DNA of 25,035 nucleotides from CAKZQX01 sp034437035 (GCA_034437035.1 DAOTUI010000277.1:1-25035); one strand, 5' to 3'. Counted from the stretch's first letter, positions 1 through 10,300 are shown. Notes: generated from the sequence alone by a model not told the origin. Translations and numbers: made by a program.

Positions 1-2
1 CT

Positions 3-1310
3 GCTGCCACACCCCAGGGCAACCTGCCGCCGCTCCCACGGGGCATGGCGGCGACACCGGGCGATGTCACCAACAATGGCTACATGAGCACGATTGATCT
101 GGGGCAGGCGCTGAACAGTGCTACCGCCGACGGCACCAACCCCTTCGATATCCTACTGTTTGACCAGTGCTTCCAGGGCAATCTGGATACGCTCTACGAA
201 GTGCATCAGGCTGCCGACATCTTTGTGGCCTCGCCCAATTATGCCTGGCTCTCCGCGCCCTATGACCGCTACCTGACGCAGTTTGCACCTGTATCCAGCA
301 ATGCGGAGATCGCCCAGTCGATCATTGCGCGCTACCATGGCACACTCGACGAAGCGCATCCCAATGCAATCTTCTGGGTGCGCGGGAGCGACATTCCGCA
401 GATTGCCACGGCGGTCAGCAACCTGGGCGCGGCCTTGCAGCAGGCGACCGCGGCCGGCGCGACTGAGCCGATCCTCAACGCGGCCCTCAGCAGCCAGTAT
501 GTGGATACTACCCAGTGCGGGCCGCAGCGTTTCAGCCTGGGACCGCCGGATGAACTGGTGGGCGCGGGCTCGTTTGCCACCCGGCTTCAGCATGGCTTTG
601 GCGCGGGCGATAGCTATGGCGTGCATGCGGCGGCGGGCGCGCTGCTCAACTTGCTGGCGGATGTACGCACGCAGAGCAGTTTCATCACCGGCAGTCCGCA
701 TATCGCGCCGGACGAGAACTGGAACTACCGCGACACCATCACCATCCTGGCTCCGCTGCGCCGTAACATCTCATCCGGGGTGGCCTGGCGCGCCAGCGTC
801 TACCGTGAGGCCACCCCGTTTACCGCCACCTGGTCGCCGGTGCCTACGCAGACCGTAACCGTTACCGCGCCGTTTGCCTTTGTGCGCGATGGCGAGTGGG
901 ATGCGTTTCTCGCCGACTGGTACGGCGATTCGCTCACGCCGACGGTCGGCCAGTGGTGCCACTACATCCCGCCCACGCTGGTGACGGATGAAGAAACCGA
1001 GGAGTTGGCCCTGCGCGTCACCGAGGTGAGCGACACCGCGATTCAACTGGACTGGACCGCAACCAACGTGGAGGGAGCCACCGCCTACTGGATCTACCGG
1101 CAAGACCCGGTTGATGTAAGCTGGGTGCTGCAAGCGGTTGTGCCGCTTGAACAGACCAGCACCCAGGTGACGGATCTCGCCGGCGGGGAGCGCTATCACT
1201 ACCGCGTCGTGGCGCGCAACCAGGAGGATGCCGCCGTAGCCCGCTCAGACGAGGTGATCTGGGTCGCCGGGCGCGGGTTGCCGGTCTACCTGCCGTTTAT
1301 CCAGCGGTAA
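3..1310 (+). CDS. Secreted clostripain-family (C11) cysteine peptidase with FN3 domain, 5' end outside window
   Basis: The reading frame is open to the left edge, so the true start and any signal peptide lie outside the window; the first in-window ATG is at 45. Numbering from that ATG, the stretch FDILLFDQCFQGN (35-47) followed by an acidic/hydrophobic segment and VASPNYAW fits the catalytic-Cys region of clostripain-type (C11) peptidases, with Cys42 (bases 168-170) as the likely nucleophile. The partner His would lie upstream, out of view. A fibronectin type III domain covers about 318-405 (TAIQLDWTATNVEG, then YHYRVVARN). The protein ends in VYLPFIQR, a tail shared with two other secreted proteins in this window. 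Such enzymes are normally exported and cleave after basic residues. The peptidase assignment is good, but activity cannot be judged without the N-terminal half. Confidence 0.75.
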   Translation, partial: AATPQGNLPPLPRGMAATPGDVTNNGYMSTIDLGQALNSATADGTNPFDILLFDQCFQGNLDTLYEVHQAADIFVASPNYAWLSAPYDRYLTQFAPVSSNAEIAQSIIARYHGTLDEAHPNAIFWVRGSDIPQIATAVSNLGAALQQATAAGATEPILNAALSSQYVDTTQCGPQRFSLGPPDELVGAGSFATRLQHGFGAGDSYGVHAAAGALLNLLADVRTQSSFITGSPHIAPDENWNYRDTITILAPLRRNISSGVAWRASVYREATPFTATWSPVPTQTVTVTAPFAFVRDGEWDAFLADWYGDSLTPTVGQWCHYIPPTLVTDEETEELALRVTEVSDTAIQLDWTATNVEGATAYWIYRQDPVDVSWVLQAVVPLEQTSTQVTDLAGGERYHYRVVARNQEDAAVARSDEVIWVAGRGLPVYLPFIQR

Positions 1311-1424
1311 TTGTCAAGACCAGGATGTACGTAGTGAATTACACGACTTACGCGGTGTGCTTTCAAACCAGGCGTTTGACCCAATGGAAGCCAGAGTCGC
1401 CTGCGGCAGCATGGTACTCTTTTG

Positions 1425-1475
1425 ATCTTTTCCCCAAATAATTTGCACTTCGTGCAAATTATTTGGGGAAAAGAT
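1425..1475. repeat. Perfect 24-bp hairpin with 3-nt loop, apex ATTTGCAC/GTGCAAAT
   Basis: Arms 1425-1448 and 1452-1475 are exact reverse complements with loop ttc. The apical 8 bp (atttgcac/gtgcaaat) are identical to those of the hairpin at 19847-19893, while the lower arms differ completely. No T-run follows on either strand, so it is not a typical intrinsic terminator. Confidence 0.9.
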
Positions 1476-1489
1476 GGTCAAATTCCGGT

Positions 1490-1536
1490 CTTTTTGGAAA
1501 AAAAGTGGCTCGGAGAGCCACTTTTTTTCCAAAAAG
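1490..1536. repeat. Perfect 22-bp hairpin with gga loop
   Basis: Arms 1490-1511 and 1515-1536 are exact reverse complements around gga. The stem contains seven-base A and T runs, so a transcript would form a long stem followed by mixed sequence. It lies inside repeat copy 1 and has no counterpart in copy 2. Confidence 0.9.
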
Positions 1537-1742
1537 GATGTCGGGTACCACCCTGCCGGAGGCACAAAGCAGCTCTTCACGGAGAACCGTGTAATAGCTG
1601 TAACACAAAAGTGATCCGATTGGCTCCAGTAATCGCCAGTAAATCGCGGAACCGGCGCATACAATCGGTGCAGTACAGGCGACTGTACCGGAGATCTCAG
1701 CACACGGCATATGCCTGTGCGCGCAAATGCAAGGAGGGATGT

Positions 1743-4700
1743 ATGCGCACACATCGTACGGTAGACCTGCGCCGGTTCATCGCTCAGTTTCTGATGACGC
1801 CGCTGGGCCTGGCGCTGACCCTGGCGGCCGCGATCCTGCTGCTGTTGTTGGTCAACGGCAGCCGGGATCATGTTCGCGCGGCGGAACCGGCCGCTCTGGG
1901 GACGTTTCAACTAGAGGTATCCGCCACGGGGCCTGAAGTACCTGCCGATAGCAACGGCTGGCTGACCGACACCCTGCGCATCCGGCTGCGCTACGTCGGT
2001 GGCGATGCGCCGGCCGCAACGCAACTACAGTTTGCGCTGCCCGAGGGTACCCGCATGGCGGCGCGGCCCCGGTTTATTCCGGGCACCCTCGGCACATTTA
2101 CCCCGCAACTGCTCCAGATGGAGCGCCAGTCAGTCACCTGGCAGGGGCAGGTTCAGCCGGATGGGGAAGTGGTGATTGGCGTACCAGTGCGGTTAGCCCC
2201 CTGCTACGGCACGGAGCGCACGGTTGAGTATGTCGTCACCGCGCGCCAGACCGACGACAGCCCGCTCACGGCCGCGACCAGCGTCACCCTGCCCTGTGCG
2301 GACCTCAGCATTGCCGACATTGCGCTGGAGCAGACCGTGCTGACGGAACACACCACGGAGGACGGCATGACCGAACTTGCCATGACGGAACAACCCGTGC
2401 TGCTGCCGGGGGAGCACGCCGCGATCCGCACCACGGTGCAGAACAACGGCAGCGCACCAGCCCGGATCAGCCTTAATTTTGCCGAGATTGGCATCCGCCC
2501 ACCGTTGACCGCAACCCTGCAGGCAGACAATATCCCTGGTGTGTCGCTGGAGCCGGGCGAGCGCCGCAGCTTCGAGCGGCCCATCCTGCAGATGGATATT
2601 GATATAACCGATGAGGTGACGCTGGACCCACGCGATCTCTTCCTGGTCAGCGCCGTCAACTACTGCCTGTCGGGCACGCCGGGGAGCGCCTGCCCCGACC
2701 CGGAGGTCAGCCCAACCAGTTCGGCCTGGGATGTGCTGGAAATTCCGGTGCGCCCGAACGACCTGGGCGATGCGCCGGACAGCAGCAACCATGCCGGGGT
2801 GGCGATGCGCGCCTACCCTGCGGTTCAGGCCAACTTCCCAACGGTCTTTGACCCGGCAACCGGGATACCCCCCGGCCCGCTGCACCGTCACCCGCGCCCC
2901 TTCCACCTGGGGCCGCGCGTCAGCCTGGAAGCCGAGGCGGATATCGGGCCGGATCAAGACCCGACCAACAATATCATCCCCGCCGCCGATCAGCCCAACC
3001 GCGACCGGCGTGACGACGGCATCAACCCTGCGCAACTCGGGTTTGCGCACTGCCAGCCCGGCTCGCTGAATGTGGATGTCTTTATCGACCCGGCGGCCCA
3101 GGCGCGCCTACTGGAGCAAGGGCTGAAGGAGGGTTATCTCAACATCTGGGTTGATGGCCGGCGCGATGGCGACTGGGACGATGCGCTCGCATGTCCTCCC
3201 GTGGCGGGGCAGCCGAGCACCGCGCTGGAACATATTGTGATCGATCATCCGGTGGATATCGCCGGCCTGTTCGCCGGCGTCAACACCATTGCCGTCCCGA
3301 CCGGGCCGGTACCCTGGCCCGCCGAGCTTGTGGAGCAGCCGGCCTGGCTGCGCGTTACCCTGAGCGAGCGTCCTTCCAATAAGACGCTGGTGGCGGGCGG
3401 CATCCCGTATGGCGATGGGCGCGGCTATGACGAGCCGTTTGCGCTGGGTGAAACCGAGGACTATCTGATCAACCGGGACACGGACGGGGCCGATGTGACG
3501 GTCTACAAGACCGGGCGGGCGATCTTTGATACCAATCCCGAGGATGGCACAACCCGCCGGCGCCTGGTCTGGAAGATTACCTACCGCAACCAGGGATCGG
3601 TCGCCGCCGAGAATGTCCGGTTGCGCGACACCTACGCGGATGGGCTCAACATCAACGCGCTGCTCAAAGGCGTGACCAGCCGGCCCGAGGTCAATGCAAC
3701 TGCCGACGGCAACAGCCTGCTGTTTAACCTCGGACGCCTCGCGCCGGGTGCGGAGGGCCGCATCGTGGTTGTCACCGAGGTGCCCGCTGAGGTAGAGATT
3801 ACCCGCAATGTGGTCGAGATTCTTGCCGGCAATGATATCAACCCGAACAACAACCAGGCCGAGGCAACCGTCCAGCCGGGCCTGCGCGCCCCGCTGATCC
3901 TGGAGCCGGGGAGCGGCACCAGCAGCAACCCCAACGTAACGCTCAAGGGACGGGCGCACCCGGGCGCACAGGTGGGGGTCTATGTTGAGGAGACCTCGAT
4001 CACGAGCACGACTGCCAATGATGCGGGACAGTGGGAGGCAGAGATCAGCCTGGCACCGGGGCCGAACACGATCTATGCCGTGGCAGAGCTGGGCAACCGC
4101 ACCAGCCCGCCCTCGGATCGGCTGCTGATCACACTCGACCGGACCCTGCCCTACAACCCAATCAGCCTGAGCTTTACCGATGCGGATGGGCAGCGCATTC
4201 ATCCTAATAATCCGCATGTGCCGGGCGGCTCCGCTGAGCAGACCGACGCGCCGGGCCGGCAGCTCCCGGTAGAACGGGGAGGCATGCTCACCGACACGCT
4301 GACACTGGGGCTGCGTTTACCAATCACGGCCACGCTTCAGGTCAACTGCACCCTGCCCAACCCGAGCTTTATGGTGGAGATCGCCGGGGTGAATGCGGGC
4401 AATCTCACCGACGATGATAACGACGGCAGTTTTAGCGGGCTGATCGAAGTGCCGGACAATGTCACCGAGACCACCGACCTGGCGCTGGTGTCCCGCTGTG
4501 GCGAGGTTGAGCATACCAGCCGGGGACAGTTCCTGCTGCCCTGGGGCGGCCTGATCACCGACGCAACCAGCGGGCAACCCCTGGCTGATGCAGAGATTAG
4601 CCTGCTGCGCCTGGTGGCGACCTCCAGCATGGTCAACAACCGATCTGACCGGAGCAGCAGCCCCTGGGCGCTGGACGCCAACGACAGTTACCAGCAGACA

Positions 4701-5189
4701 ACCGGCGCGGCGGGACGCTACGGCTTCTTCCCACCGCCGGGGCTCTACCAGATCGAGGTGCGCCGGGTGGGCTACCAGCCCTACCGCTCGCCGGCCCTGT
4801 TGAGCAGTGGCGGCCCGCCGGCCCCGGATATCGCCCTGCTGCCGGCGGTTGCGGGCAACCCGGACTATGTCGTCGGCATCGACGAGAGCGGCTTCCAGGA
4901 GCGCGTGCTGGTCATACCACCCGACACGATTGTTGAGTGGGTCAACCTCGACACCGACGCGCATACGGTTACAGGCAGCGGGACGGGCGGCCTACAACTG
5001 CAGGCCAACGGCAGCACCGACAGCGGCCTGCTGCCGGCGGGAGATAGCTACCGGCTGCAGTTGACCGATGTGGGCAGCTACAGCTTTAGCGATGGTCGGG
5101 ACAGCGGCAACACCATGACGATTATCGTTGACGCCAATGCGCAGGCGGCGGATAGCCGGACACTCTACCTGCCGCTGATCCAGCGGTAG
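1743..5189 (+). CDS. Large secreted multidomain surface protein (GEVED, DUF11, Ig-like, CarboxypepD_reg, cupredoxin-like)
   Basis: The start is set at ATG 1743, behind aaggaggg (1731-1738). The frame is open further upstream to 1422, but that would run through the hairpins. This gives 1148 residues. Residues 1-47 are a basic N-terminus plus hydrophobic helix (about 16-38) ending VRA-AE, a signal peptide or anchor. Then come: immunoglobulin-like sandwich sequence; a GEVED-type region about 339-577 (DLGDAPDSSNHAG, GYLNIWVDGRRDGDWDDA, GETEDYLIN); a DUF11-like domain about 580-711 (ITYRNQGSVAAENVRLRDTY); an Ig-like domain about 714-800; a carboxypeptidase-regulatory-like fold about 933-1033 (GGLITDATSGQPLADAEI); and a cupredoxin-like domain about 1040-1135 with His1074 in DAHTVT but no downstream Cys/His ligands. 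The tail is TLYLPLIQR. It is probably an extracellular adhesin or structural protein; no catalytic domain was recognised. Confidence 0.85.
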   Translation: MRTHRTVDLRRFIAQFLMTPLGLALTLAAAILLLLLVNGSRDHVRAAEPAALGTFQLEVSATGPEVPADSNGWLTDTLRIRLRYVGGDAPAATQLQFALPEGTRMAARPRFIPGTLGTFTPQLLQMERQSVTWQGQVQPDGEVVIGVPVRLAPCYGTERTVEYVVTARQTDDSPLTAATSVTLPCADLSIADIALEQTVLTEHTTEDGMTELAMTEQPVLLPGEHAAIRTTVQNNGSAPARISLNFAEIGIRPPLTATLQADNIPGVSLEPGERRSFERPILQMDIDITDEVTLDPRDLFLVSAVNYCLSGTPGSACPDPEVSPTSSAWDVLEIPVRPNDLGDAPDSSNHAGVAMRAYPAVQANFPTVFDPATGIPPGPLHRHPRPFHLGPRVSLEAEADIGPDQDPTNNIIPAADQPNRDRRDDGINPAQLGFAHCQPGSLNVDVFIDPAAQARLLEQGLKEGYLNIWVDGRRDGDWDDALACPPVAGQPSTALEHIVIDHPVDIAGLFAGVNTIAVPTGPVPWPAELVEQPAWLRVTLSERPSNKTLVAGGIPYGDGRGYDEPFALGETEDYLINRDTDGADVTVYKTGRAIFDTNPEDGTTRRRLVWKITYRNQGSVAAENVRLRDTYADGLNINALLKGVTSRPEVNATADGNSLLFNLGRLAPGAEGRIVVVTEVPAEVEITRNVVEILAGNDINPNNNQAEATVQPGLRAPLILEPGSGTSSNPNVTLKGRAHPGAQVGVYVEETSITSTTANDAGQWEAEISLAPGPNTIYAVAELGNRTSPPSDRLLITLDRTLPYNPISLSFTDADGQRIHPNNPHVPGGSAEQTDAPGRQLPVERGGMLTDTLTLGLRLPITATLQVNCTLPNPSFMVEIAGVNAGNLTDDDNDGSFSGLIEVPDNVTETTDLALVSRCGEVEHTSRGQFLLPWGGLITDATSGQPLADAEISLLRLVATSSMVNNRSDRSSSPWALDANDSYQQTTGAAGRYGFFPPPGLYQIEVRRVGYQPYRSPALLSSGGPPAPDIALLPAVAGNPDYVVGIDESGFQERVLVIPPDTIVEWVNLDTDAHTVTGSGTGGLQLQANGSTDSGLLPAGDSYRLQLTDVGSYSFSDGRDSGNTMTIIVDANAQAADSRTLYLPLIQR

Positions 5190-5293
5190 GGGCGCAGCAT
5201 TGGCTTACTGGTGAGCACTATGCTTTTGACCAGGGAATCTCTCCAGCCCCGCGCGTTTGTACCCGACGCGCGGGGCCAATGCTGCACCCCTAC
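5186..5293. repeat. MITE-like inverted-repeat element, copy A
   Basis: Terminal arms gtaggggcgcagcattggc (5186-5204) and 5275-5293 are reverse complements with one mismatch. An inner 11-bp stem (5246-5256 with 5266-5276) sits just inside the right arm. The left end overlaps the stop codon of the upstream secreted protein and the right end overlaps the stop codon of the leftward Uma2 gene. Bases 5188-5213 match 6272-6297 at 25 of 26 positions, which identifies copy B. Confidence 0.8.
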
Positions 5294-6144
5294 TCTCCAC
5301 GCAGGCGGTGCAGTTCGGCTTCCAATTCACGCAGGCGAGCCTCGGCATCAGCGCGGGCCTGGCGCTCGGTGGCAGCCTGGGTTTCGGCACTGGTAGCCCG
5401 GGCTTCGGCATCGGTACGAGCCTGGCGCTCGGCGGTCAGGGTTGCAACCACCTCGGCATAGTCACCGATCTGGGTTCCGTCCTGGTCAAACAGGTAAACT
5501 TCATTCTCCTGAAGGCCCATCCAGAGCCCCAGTGGTTCCAGCCAGAGCCGGCCACGCGCATCGGGAGCCGGCACGGTATAGGCCATCTCCACACGCTGAT
5601 AGCCCGGCAGCCGCAGAAAGGACTGCCCCTGCCGCCGCACACTGTCAACGATGATGTAGAGCGGCACGCCGGCCAGGTCATACTCCTCCAGTTTGATCAG
5701 GCGGTCATTGCCGCCGGTCTCCGGGGAGGTCACCTCGATAATCAGTGCCGGGCGGGTACCCTCCTCCGCCACATCGAAGGTGCTCCAGTTCTTCTGTTCG
5801 CGTACGCCAAAGATGACCATGATATCCGGGCCATGCGGTTGTAGTTTGGGCACGTCCCATTTGATCCGCACAGCATCCAGCACGACCGCCGTCGGGTCGT
5901 GTGCGAGGCGGGCGGCAAAGACATTGCAGAGATAACGCACACGGCGTTGATGGGCGATACTGTGGGTCACCTGATCACCTTCTTCGGGATGCAACAGATC
6001 GGCGAGGGTCAACGGTATCTGGTCGATCCGGACCATGCCGTCGGGCAGTTCACGCTGCATAAAGCGCCGGCCATAGCGAAAGGGATCGGTCTCATGCGGT
6101 TCGGTCTCTGTTGCGGGTATGGTTGCAGTTGCGGGTGTCGTCAT
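5290..6144 (-). CDS. Uma2-family (DUF820) PD-(D/E)XK endonuclease with coiled-coil tail
   Basis: The ATG at 6144 is chosen because ggaggaggt lies directly upstream on the minus strand. The frame extends to 6234, but only to a TTG without a ribosome site. The product is 284 residues. The core carries the Uma2/DUF820 signature: GPDIMV (Asp107), PALIIEVTSPET (Glu137), DRLIKLEEYDLAGVPLYIIVD (Lys151), the acidic and basic residues of a PD-(D/E)XK nuclease fold. From about residue 232 the C-terminus is a charged coiled coil with an internal near-duplication (ERQARTDAEAR / ERQARADAEAR). Uma2 proteins are multicopy in Chloroflexota and cyanobacteria; their substrate is not established. It is the last gene of a leftward group of three, and its stop codon lies in repeat copy A. 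Confidence 0.9.
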   Translation of the reverse strand: MTTPATATIPATETEPHETDPFRYGRRFMQRELPDGMVRIDQIPLTLADLLHPEEGDQVTHSIAHQRRVRYLCNVFAARLAHDPTAVVLDAVRIKWDVPKLQPHGPDIMVIFGVREQKNWSTFDVAEEGTRPALIIEVTSPETGGNDRLIKLEEYDLAGVPLYIIVDSVRRQGQSFLRLPGYQRVEMAYTVPAPDARGRLWLEPLGLWMGLQENEVYLFDQDGTQIGDYAEVVATLTAERQARTDAEARATSAETQAATERQARADAEARLRELEAELHRLRGE

Positions 6145-6193
6145 ACCTCCTCCGCCGGTATGGAGTGTGGCGGCATGGCTGCCGCCTGCATGT

Positions 6194-6541
6194 TCAATAT
6201 GCCTCAGCATAGTTGATGTACGTTGGCGTGTCAATGGCCGCGGTGAATATGACTCTGCATGCGACAGCAGCAGGGGCGCAGCATTGGTTTACTGGTGCGA
6301 ACAAACCTCTCAACCACACAACCGCTCCGCACCAGCATATTGCCATCCGGCAGTGCGGAGCCAATGCTGTGCCCCTACGGTTTGATGCGATATTATCGAT
6401 CTGCTGGTTCGGGGTGGTGGGTGGCGGCACGGTGGCCTCCAGGGCCGCAATCGCAGCGTCGAGAGCAGCACGCAGGACGAGATCCTCCGTCGCGTCACGC
6501 TGGGCACGGAGCAGGGTCAGTTGGGTTTGCGAGTCAGTCAT
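6194..6541 (-). CDS. Short hypothetical protein whose 3' half runs through a repeat
   Basis: The start at 6541 has gaggga just upstream on the minus strand. The first ~54 residues (MTDSQTQLTLLRAQRDATED..., then an Ala/Leu-rich helix and PPPTTPNQQ) look like a genuine small helical protein. From about residue 55 the frame runs through repeat copy B (6270-6378), giving a Cys/Trp-rich stretch of low plausibility before a stop at 6194. The original gene was probably shorter, or its end was replaced by the repeat. It lies between two leftward genes, about 125 bp from the upstream one and 50 bp from Uma2. No family was recognised. Confidence 0.45.
   Translation of the reverse strand: MTDSQTQLTLLRAQRDATEDLVLRAALDAAIAALEATVPPPTTPNQQIDNIASNRRGTALAPHCRMAICWCGAVVWLRGLFAPVNQCCAPAAVACRVIFTAAIDTPTYINYAEAY
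6270..6378. repeat. MITE-like inverted-repeat element, copy B
   Basis: This has the same architecture as 5186-5293. The outer arms 6270-6288 and 6360-6378 are reverse complements with three mismatches. An inner 9-bp stem (6324-6332 with 6353-6361) abuts the right arm, as in copy A. The left arm plus the following bases are 25 of 26 identical to copy A. The two copies flank the Uma2 gene. The internal sequences otherwise differ, so structure is better conserved than sequence. Confidence 0.8.
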
Positions 6542-6666
6542 CGGTCTCCCTCAATGCATACAGAACGATGGGCATACCCGGTACAGCTTTTCGTCATCTC
6601 TGCCCGGGGTTGATCATCTCGGCGCCCTTTGCGTCTCTGCGGTGAGAAAGAAATCTCGTTGTCGTC

Positions 6667-6990
6667 CTACGCGCCATTCGCCGCCGCCGCGTCCGCCAGC
6701 AACCGGCGCGCTTCTTCCAGGGTTGCGGCTCCGGCCAGTGGCCCGATCAACGCCTGCAGCCGCTCCGGGCTGGTAATCCGATGAATGTCATTTATCAGCA
6801 CCAAAGGTGCATCCGGGAAACGCGCTATCAATATGCCGGCGATGGCTTGCTGCCCCGTCTGCACTGTGGCTTGCTGTGCCACCTGAATTTGGGTTTGCAG
6901 GGCCGCTTTTTCCTGTTCCCAGTCAGCTTTTTCCTGCTCCCACTCCGCCAGTTTGTCTTGCATCAAGTAGGATATTAAATCGCTTGCCAT
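6667..6990 (-). CDS. Small coiled-coil protein with DUF4351-like C-terminus
   Basis: The start at 6990 is well supported by aaggag at 6997-7002 on the minus strand. The product is 107 residues. Residues 13-40 are a heptad-like charged helix with a direct repeat (EWEQEKADWEQEK). The C-terminal half (GILIARFPDAPLVLINDIHRITSPERLQALIGPL...LEEARRLL) resembles the C-terminal helical segment, often annotated DUF4351, of Rpn/PDDEXK-type transposase-like nucleases. No nuclease catalytic core is present, so this is either a stand-alone tail protein or the surviving end of a larger gene. It is the first gene of the leftward group, and the AACGTT array lies in its 5' leader or promoter region. The family assignment is tentative. 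Confidence 0.6.
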   Translation of the reverse strand: MASDLISYLMQDKLAEWEQEKADWEQEKAALQTQIQVAQQATVQTGQQAIAGILIARFPDAPLVLINDIHRITSPERLQALIGPLAGAATLEEARRLLADAAAANGA

Positions 6991-7018
6991 CAGTCGCTCC
7001 TTGGTTACGAGCCGAGTT

Positions 7019-7066
7019 GAACGTTGGAACGTTGGGACGTTAGAACGTTAGAACGTTTAAACGTTC
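7019..7066. repeat. Six tandem 8-bp units, consensus GAACGTTN
   Basis: The units are gaacgttg, gaacgttg, ggacgtta, gaacgtta, gaacgttt and aaacgttc, without spacers. Five of the six contain the palindrome AACGTT. The array starts 29 bp upstream of the start codon at 6990 (minus strand) and lies about 290 bp upstream of the rightward regulator gene. It could be a multi-site operator or a simple microsatellite. Confidence 0.85.
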
Positions 7067-7359
7067 CTCAATCATAGCGCATGTGCGCTGCCTGCGCCAA
7101 CGTTGCATTGCGGCGATACAGTGGGATTAGCGTTGATGCCGCAACGCAGGTCTGGCTCAATCGCACCCACTGGCACAAAAGTTGCTCGGATTTACTCATG
7201 GCAATGTTTGCCGGGACGATCAGCACGGCGGGCGGTACAGTGGCACTGTGCTGATTCCCAGTCTGCACGGAGTATTATGTAATTCGGGCAAAGAACATAA
7301 GAAAGGAAAAAATCGCACGCTGCAACGGGTGTTTCGCCTTCTAATATAGAGAAAACGGT
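7067..7359. other. Intergenic stretch between divergent genes
   Basis: No convincing gene was found. It contains the perfect 13-nt dyad acagtggcactgt (7237-7249), nested with a wider inverted repeat atcagcac/gtgctgat (7219-7226 and 7248-7255), about 105 bp upstream of the regulator gene. A TAATAT box at 7342-7347 just before the start could be a -10 element, but no matching -35 box was seen. Confidence 0.5.
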
Positions 7360-10300
7360 ATGCATTATCTGACTATTCGTCTCCTGGGGCCATTGCAGAT
7401 CTGGCGCAATGGTGAACCGCTGCCGCCCGACGCATGGCCCACGCAGAAAACCCGCCTGCTGCTGCTGCTGCTGCTCACCGAGCGCGGGCATACGGTTCCC
7501 AAGGAGCGGTTAATGGAACGCCTCTGGCCGGAACTGACCCCCGAATCCGCCGCCAATAGCCTGCGCGTGAGTATCAGCAATCTGCGCCGCATGCTGGAAC
7601 CGGCACGCGATCGCCCGGCTGAGTCATCCGTCATTCGTACCTATGCCGAGGGCTACCGCTTCCAAGTTACACCCGACTGCTGGATCGATGTAGATGCCTT
7701 CTGGGATGCCGTGGCACGCGGGCAGCACTGGGCGCGGCGCCAGATGTGGAGTCTGGCGATTGCCGCCTGGCGCATGGCCGCCGACCTCTACCATGGCGAT
7801 TATCTGGAGGAGGAGCCGTATGCCGACTGGGCGCTGACCACGCGCGACCAACTCCGCGAAGCGGCGCTTGAAACATTATGCAAACTTGCGGAGTGCCACG
7901 CCCGTCTGGGCCGGCATCATCAGGCCGTTACCCTCTGTGAGCAGGTGCTGGCGCAAGATCCGTTGCGGGAGAATGCCTACCGGCAGGTGATGGTCTATCA
8001 CTATCGGTTGGGGCAGCGTGCCCAGGCGTTGCGCGCATACGAGCGCTGCCGGCAGGCGCTGACCCGCACGCTGGGGATTGATCCCACTCCGCCGACCCAG
8101 GCGCTCTACACCCGGATGCTGCAGGACAAGCCTCTGGATGCACCGGTCCTGTTTCAGGCACTCCCTGGCCCGGCCGCTACCGGCCGGTACCAGCCGCATA
8201 CGCAGCTCACATGCGTGGGGCGACAGGCAGAGATTGCCCAGTTAATGGCGCACCTGGAAGCCGCGCAGAGCGGTCAGGGACGCTTCGTTGCTATCACCGG
8301 GGAGGCGGGTGTGGGCAAGACACGGCTGGTTGAAGCATTGTTGGAGCAAACAACTGATCGTAGCATCCAGGTTCTGCGGGGAACCAGCTATGCAATCGAA
8401 CGCGATCTACCCTTCCAGCCTATCCGCGCGGCGTTGCGGCCCTACCTGCTGCGCCATCTTGATCCGGAGCAGGCGCGCTGGATACTGGGCCCCTGGGCGG
8501 CACATGTGGCGCTGCTCATCCCCGAAGTACGGGAACTGGTGCCCGACCTGCCGACATTGGAGCCGGTATCGCCCGAACGGGAGCGCCGGCAGTTGCTGCA
8601 TGGGCTGGTTGAGTGCTGCCGCGCGCTGGCCGCCCGCTATCCGCTGGTCTTATTTCTGGATAATCTGCAGTGGAGTGACCCGTCAACGTTGCAGTGCCTG
8701 CATCTGCTGATGCAGCAGATCAGCCGGGAACCGATCCTGATCCTGGGGACGTTCCGCACTGAAGATGTTGCGGCGCTACAGTTCCTGACGGCACTGGAAC
8801 AACAGCCGGAGCAGGCGGAGACACTCTTCCGGCTGGATCTGCCCCGGCTCTCGCGGGACGCAGTTGCGGCGCTGATTGATCAGGAAACGGTTCCCGGATG
8901 GAATCGACAACCCTTTATCGCGCGGCTCTATGCCGAAACGGAAGGCAACCCGCTCTTTCTGGTCGAAACGTTACGCAGCCTGCGCGACCAGGGGTTGTTA
9001 CACGAAAATGGATCACACCGCCGGCAACTCGCTCCGGACATTGATCTGACCGCCATACACTGGAGTCTGCCGACCAGCGTGCAACTGGTTATTGAAACCC
9101 GCTGTCAGGCAGTGAGTGGGGCAGCGCGCCGGATGTTGCATCTCGCGGCGGTCATTGGTCGCCACTTCACCTATGGCCTGTTACAGGCGGCGTCCACTAT
9201 CCCGACTGATGATCTGCTGGATGCGCTTGATGAACTGCTGCACCGCCAACTCATTCAGGAATTGCCCAACCATGAGCAGGTCGGGTATGCCTTCAGCCAC
9301 GAGAAGATCCGCGAGGTCATCTACCAGGGACTGAGTCGGGCCCGGCGCTGCCATCTACATCGGCAGGTTGCGGCGGCGCTGGAAACGCTGTACACCGGAC
9401 AGACGGAAGCCGTTGCCGGGCAGATTGCCTATCACGCCATGGCAGCGGGTGAGACGGAACGGGCCGTCACCTACCGGCTGCAGGCGGGCAAAGAAGCATT
9501 GCGCCTTGCAGCCTATGACGAGGTAATTGCCCATCTCACGGTGGGGCTGACGCTGCTGCCCCGGCTACCGGAAACCCCGGCACGCACCCGGCAGGAACTG
9601 GATTTCCAGATGACGCTGGGTGGGGCCTACATGGCGACCCGGGGCTATGGCGCGCCGGAGGCGATGACGACGCATAAACGTGCCCAGGAGTTATGCCGAC
9701 GGATCGGTGATGACCCGCACCTGTTTATGATCCTCACCCGCCTCTGGAGCTACGCCTATATCCGAGGTGAGTTACGTACGGCCGCCGATCTGGCCCGGCA
9801 GTGCCTCCAGATTGCCCAGACTGCACCGGAAACCGTGCCCCTCCCGGAAATGCCCTATCTGGCGATGGGCAGTACCCTGCTATGGCGGGGCGAGGTGCAG
9901 GATGCCTACGGGTACATCGAACAGGCACTGGAGGCCTTTAACCCGGAGCAGCGCCCGCTGGCACTGCGGGCCTTTGCGGTCGACTCGTACACCGTAACGC
10001 TCATCTACATGGCGCAACTCTGCTGGCTGCGGGGCTACCCGGACCAGGCGCGGCAGCGGATTGAGGAAGCCCTTGCCACGGCCCAACAGATTGAGCACCC
10101 CTTCAGTCGCTGCTTTGCGCTGGCGTATGCGGCGCTGATCTTCTGCCTGCGGCGCGAGGCCGCACCGGCGCATGAGTATGCCGCAGCCGCCATTGAACTC
10201 GCCCACGAACATGGCTTTACCCAACTGGAGATGCGCGGCCTGGTTACGCAGGGGATCACGCAGGCCGGCGAACAACCGGCGGCAGGTATTGCCCAGATTC

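Larger units (their letters stand above)
1345..1563. repeat. Large palindromic repeat element, copy 1 (two inner hairpins)
   Basis: The left frame (1345-1417) aligns without gaps to 19765-19837, at about 57 of 73 identical bases by my count. The frame end gcctgcggcag (1399-1409) can pair with ctgccggaggc (1553-1563) with one mismatch. In this copy the pairing extends to 19 bp with three mismatches (1399-1417 with 1545-1563). Inside lie two perfect hairpins, 1425-1475 and 1490-1536. The element fills most of the gap between the clostripain-like gene and the next secreted-protein gene. It may be a mobile structured repeat or a structured RNA or terminator region. The second copy at 19765-19920 shows it is a family. 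Confidence 0.8.
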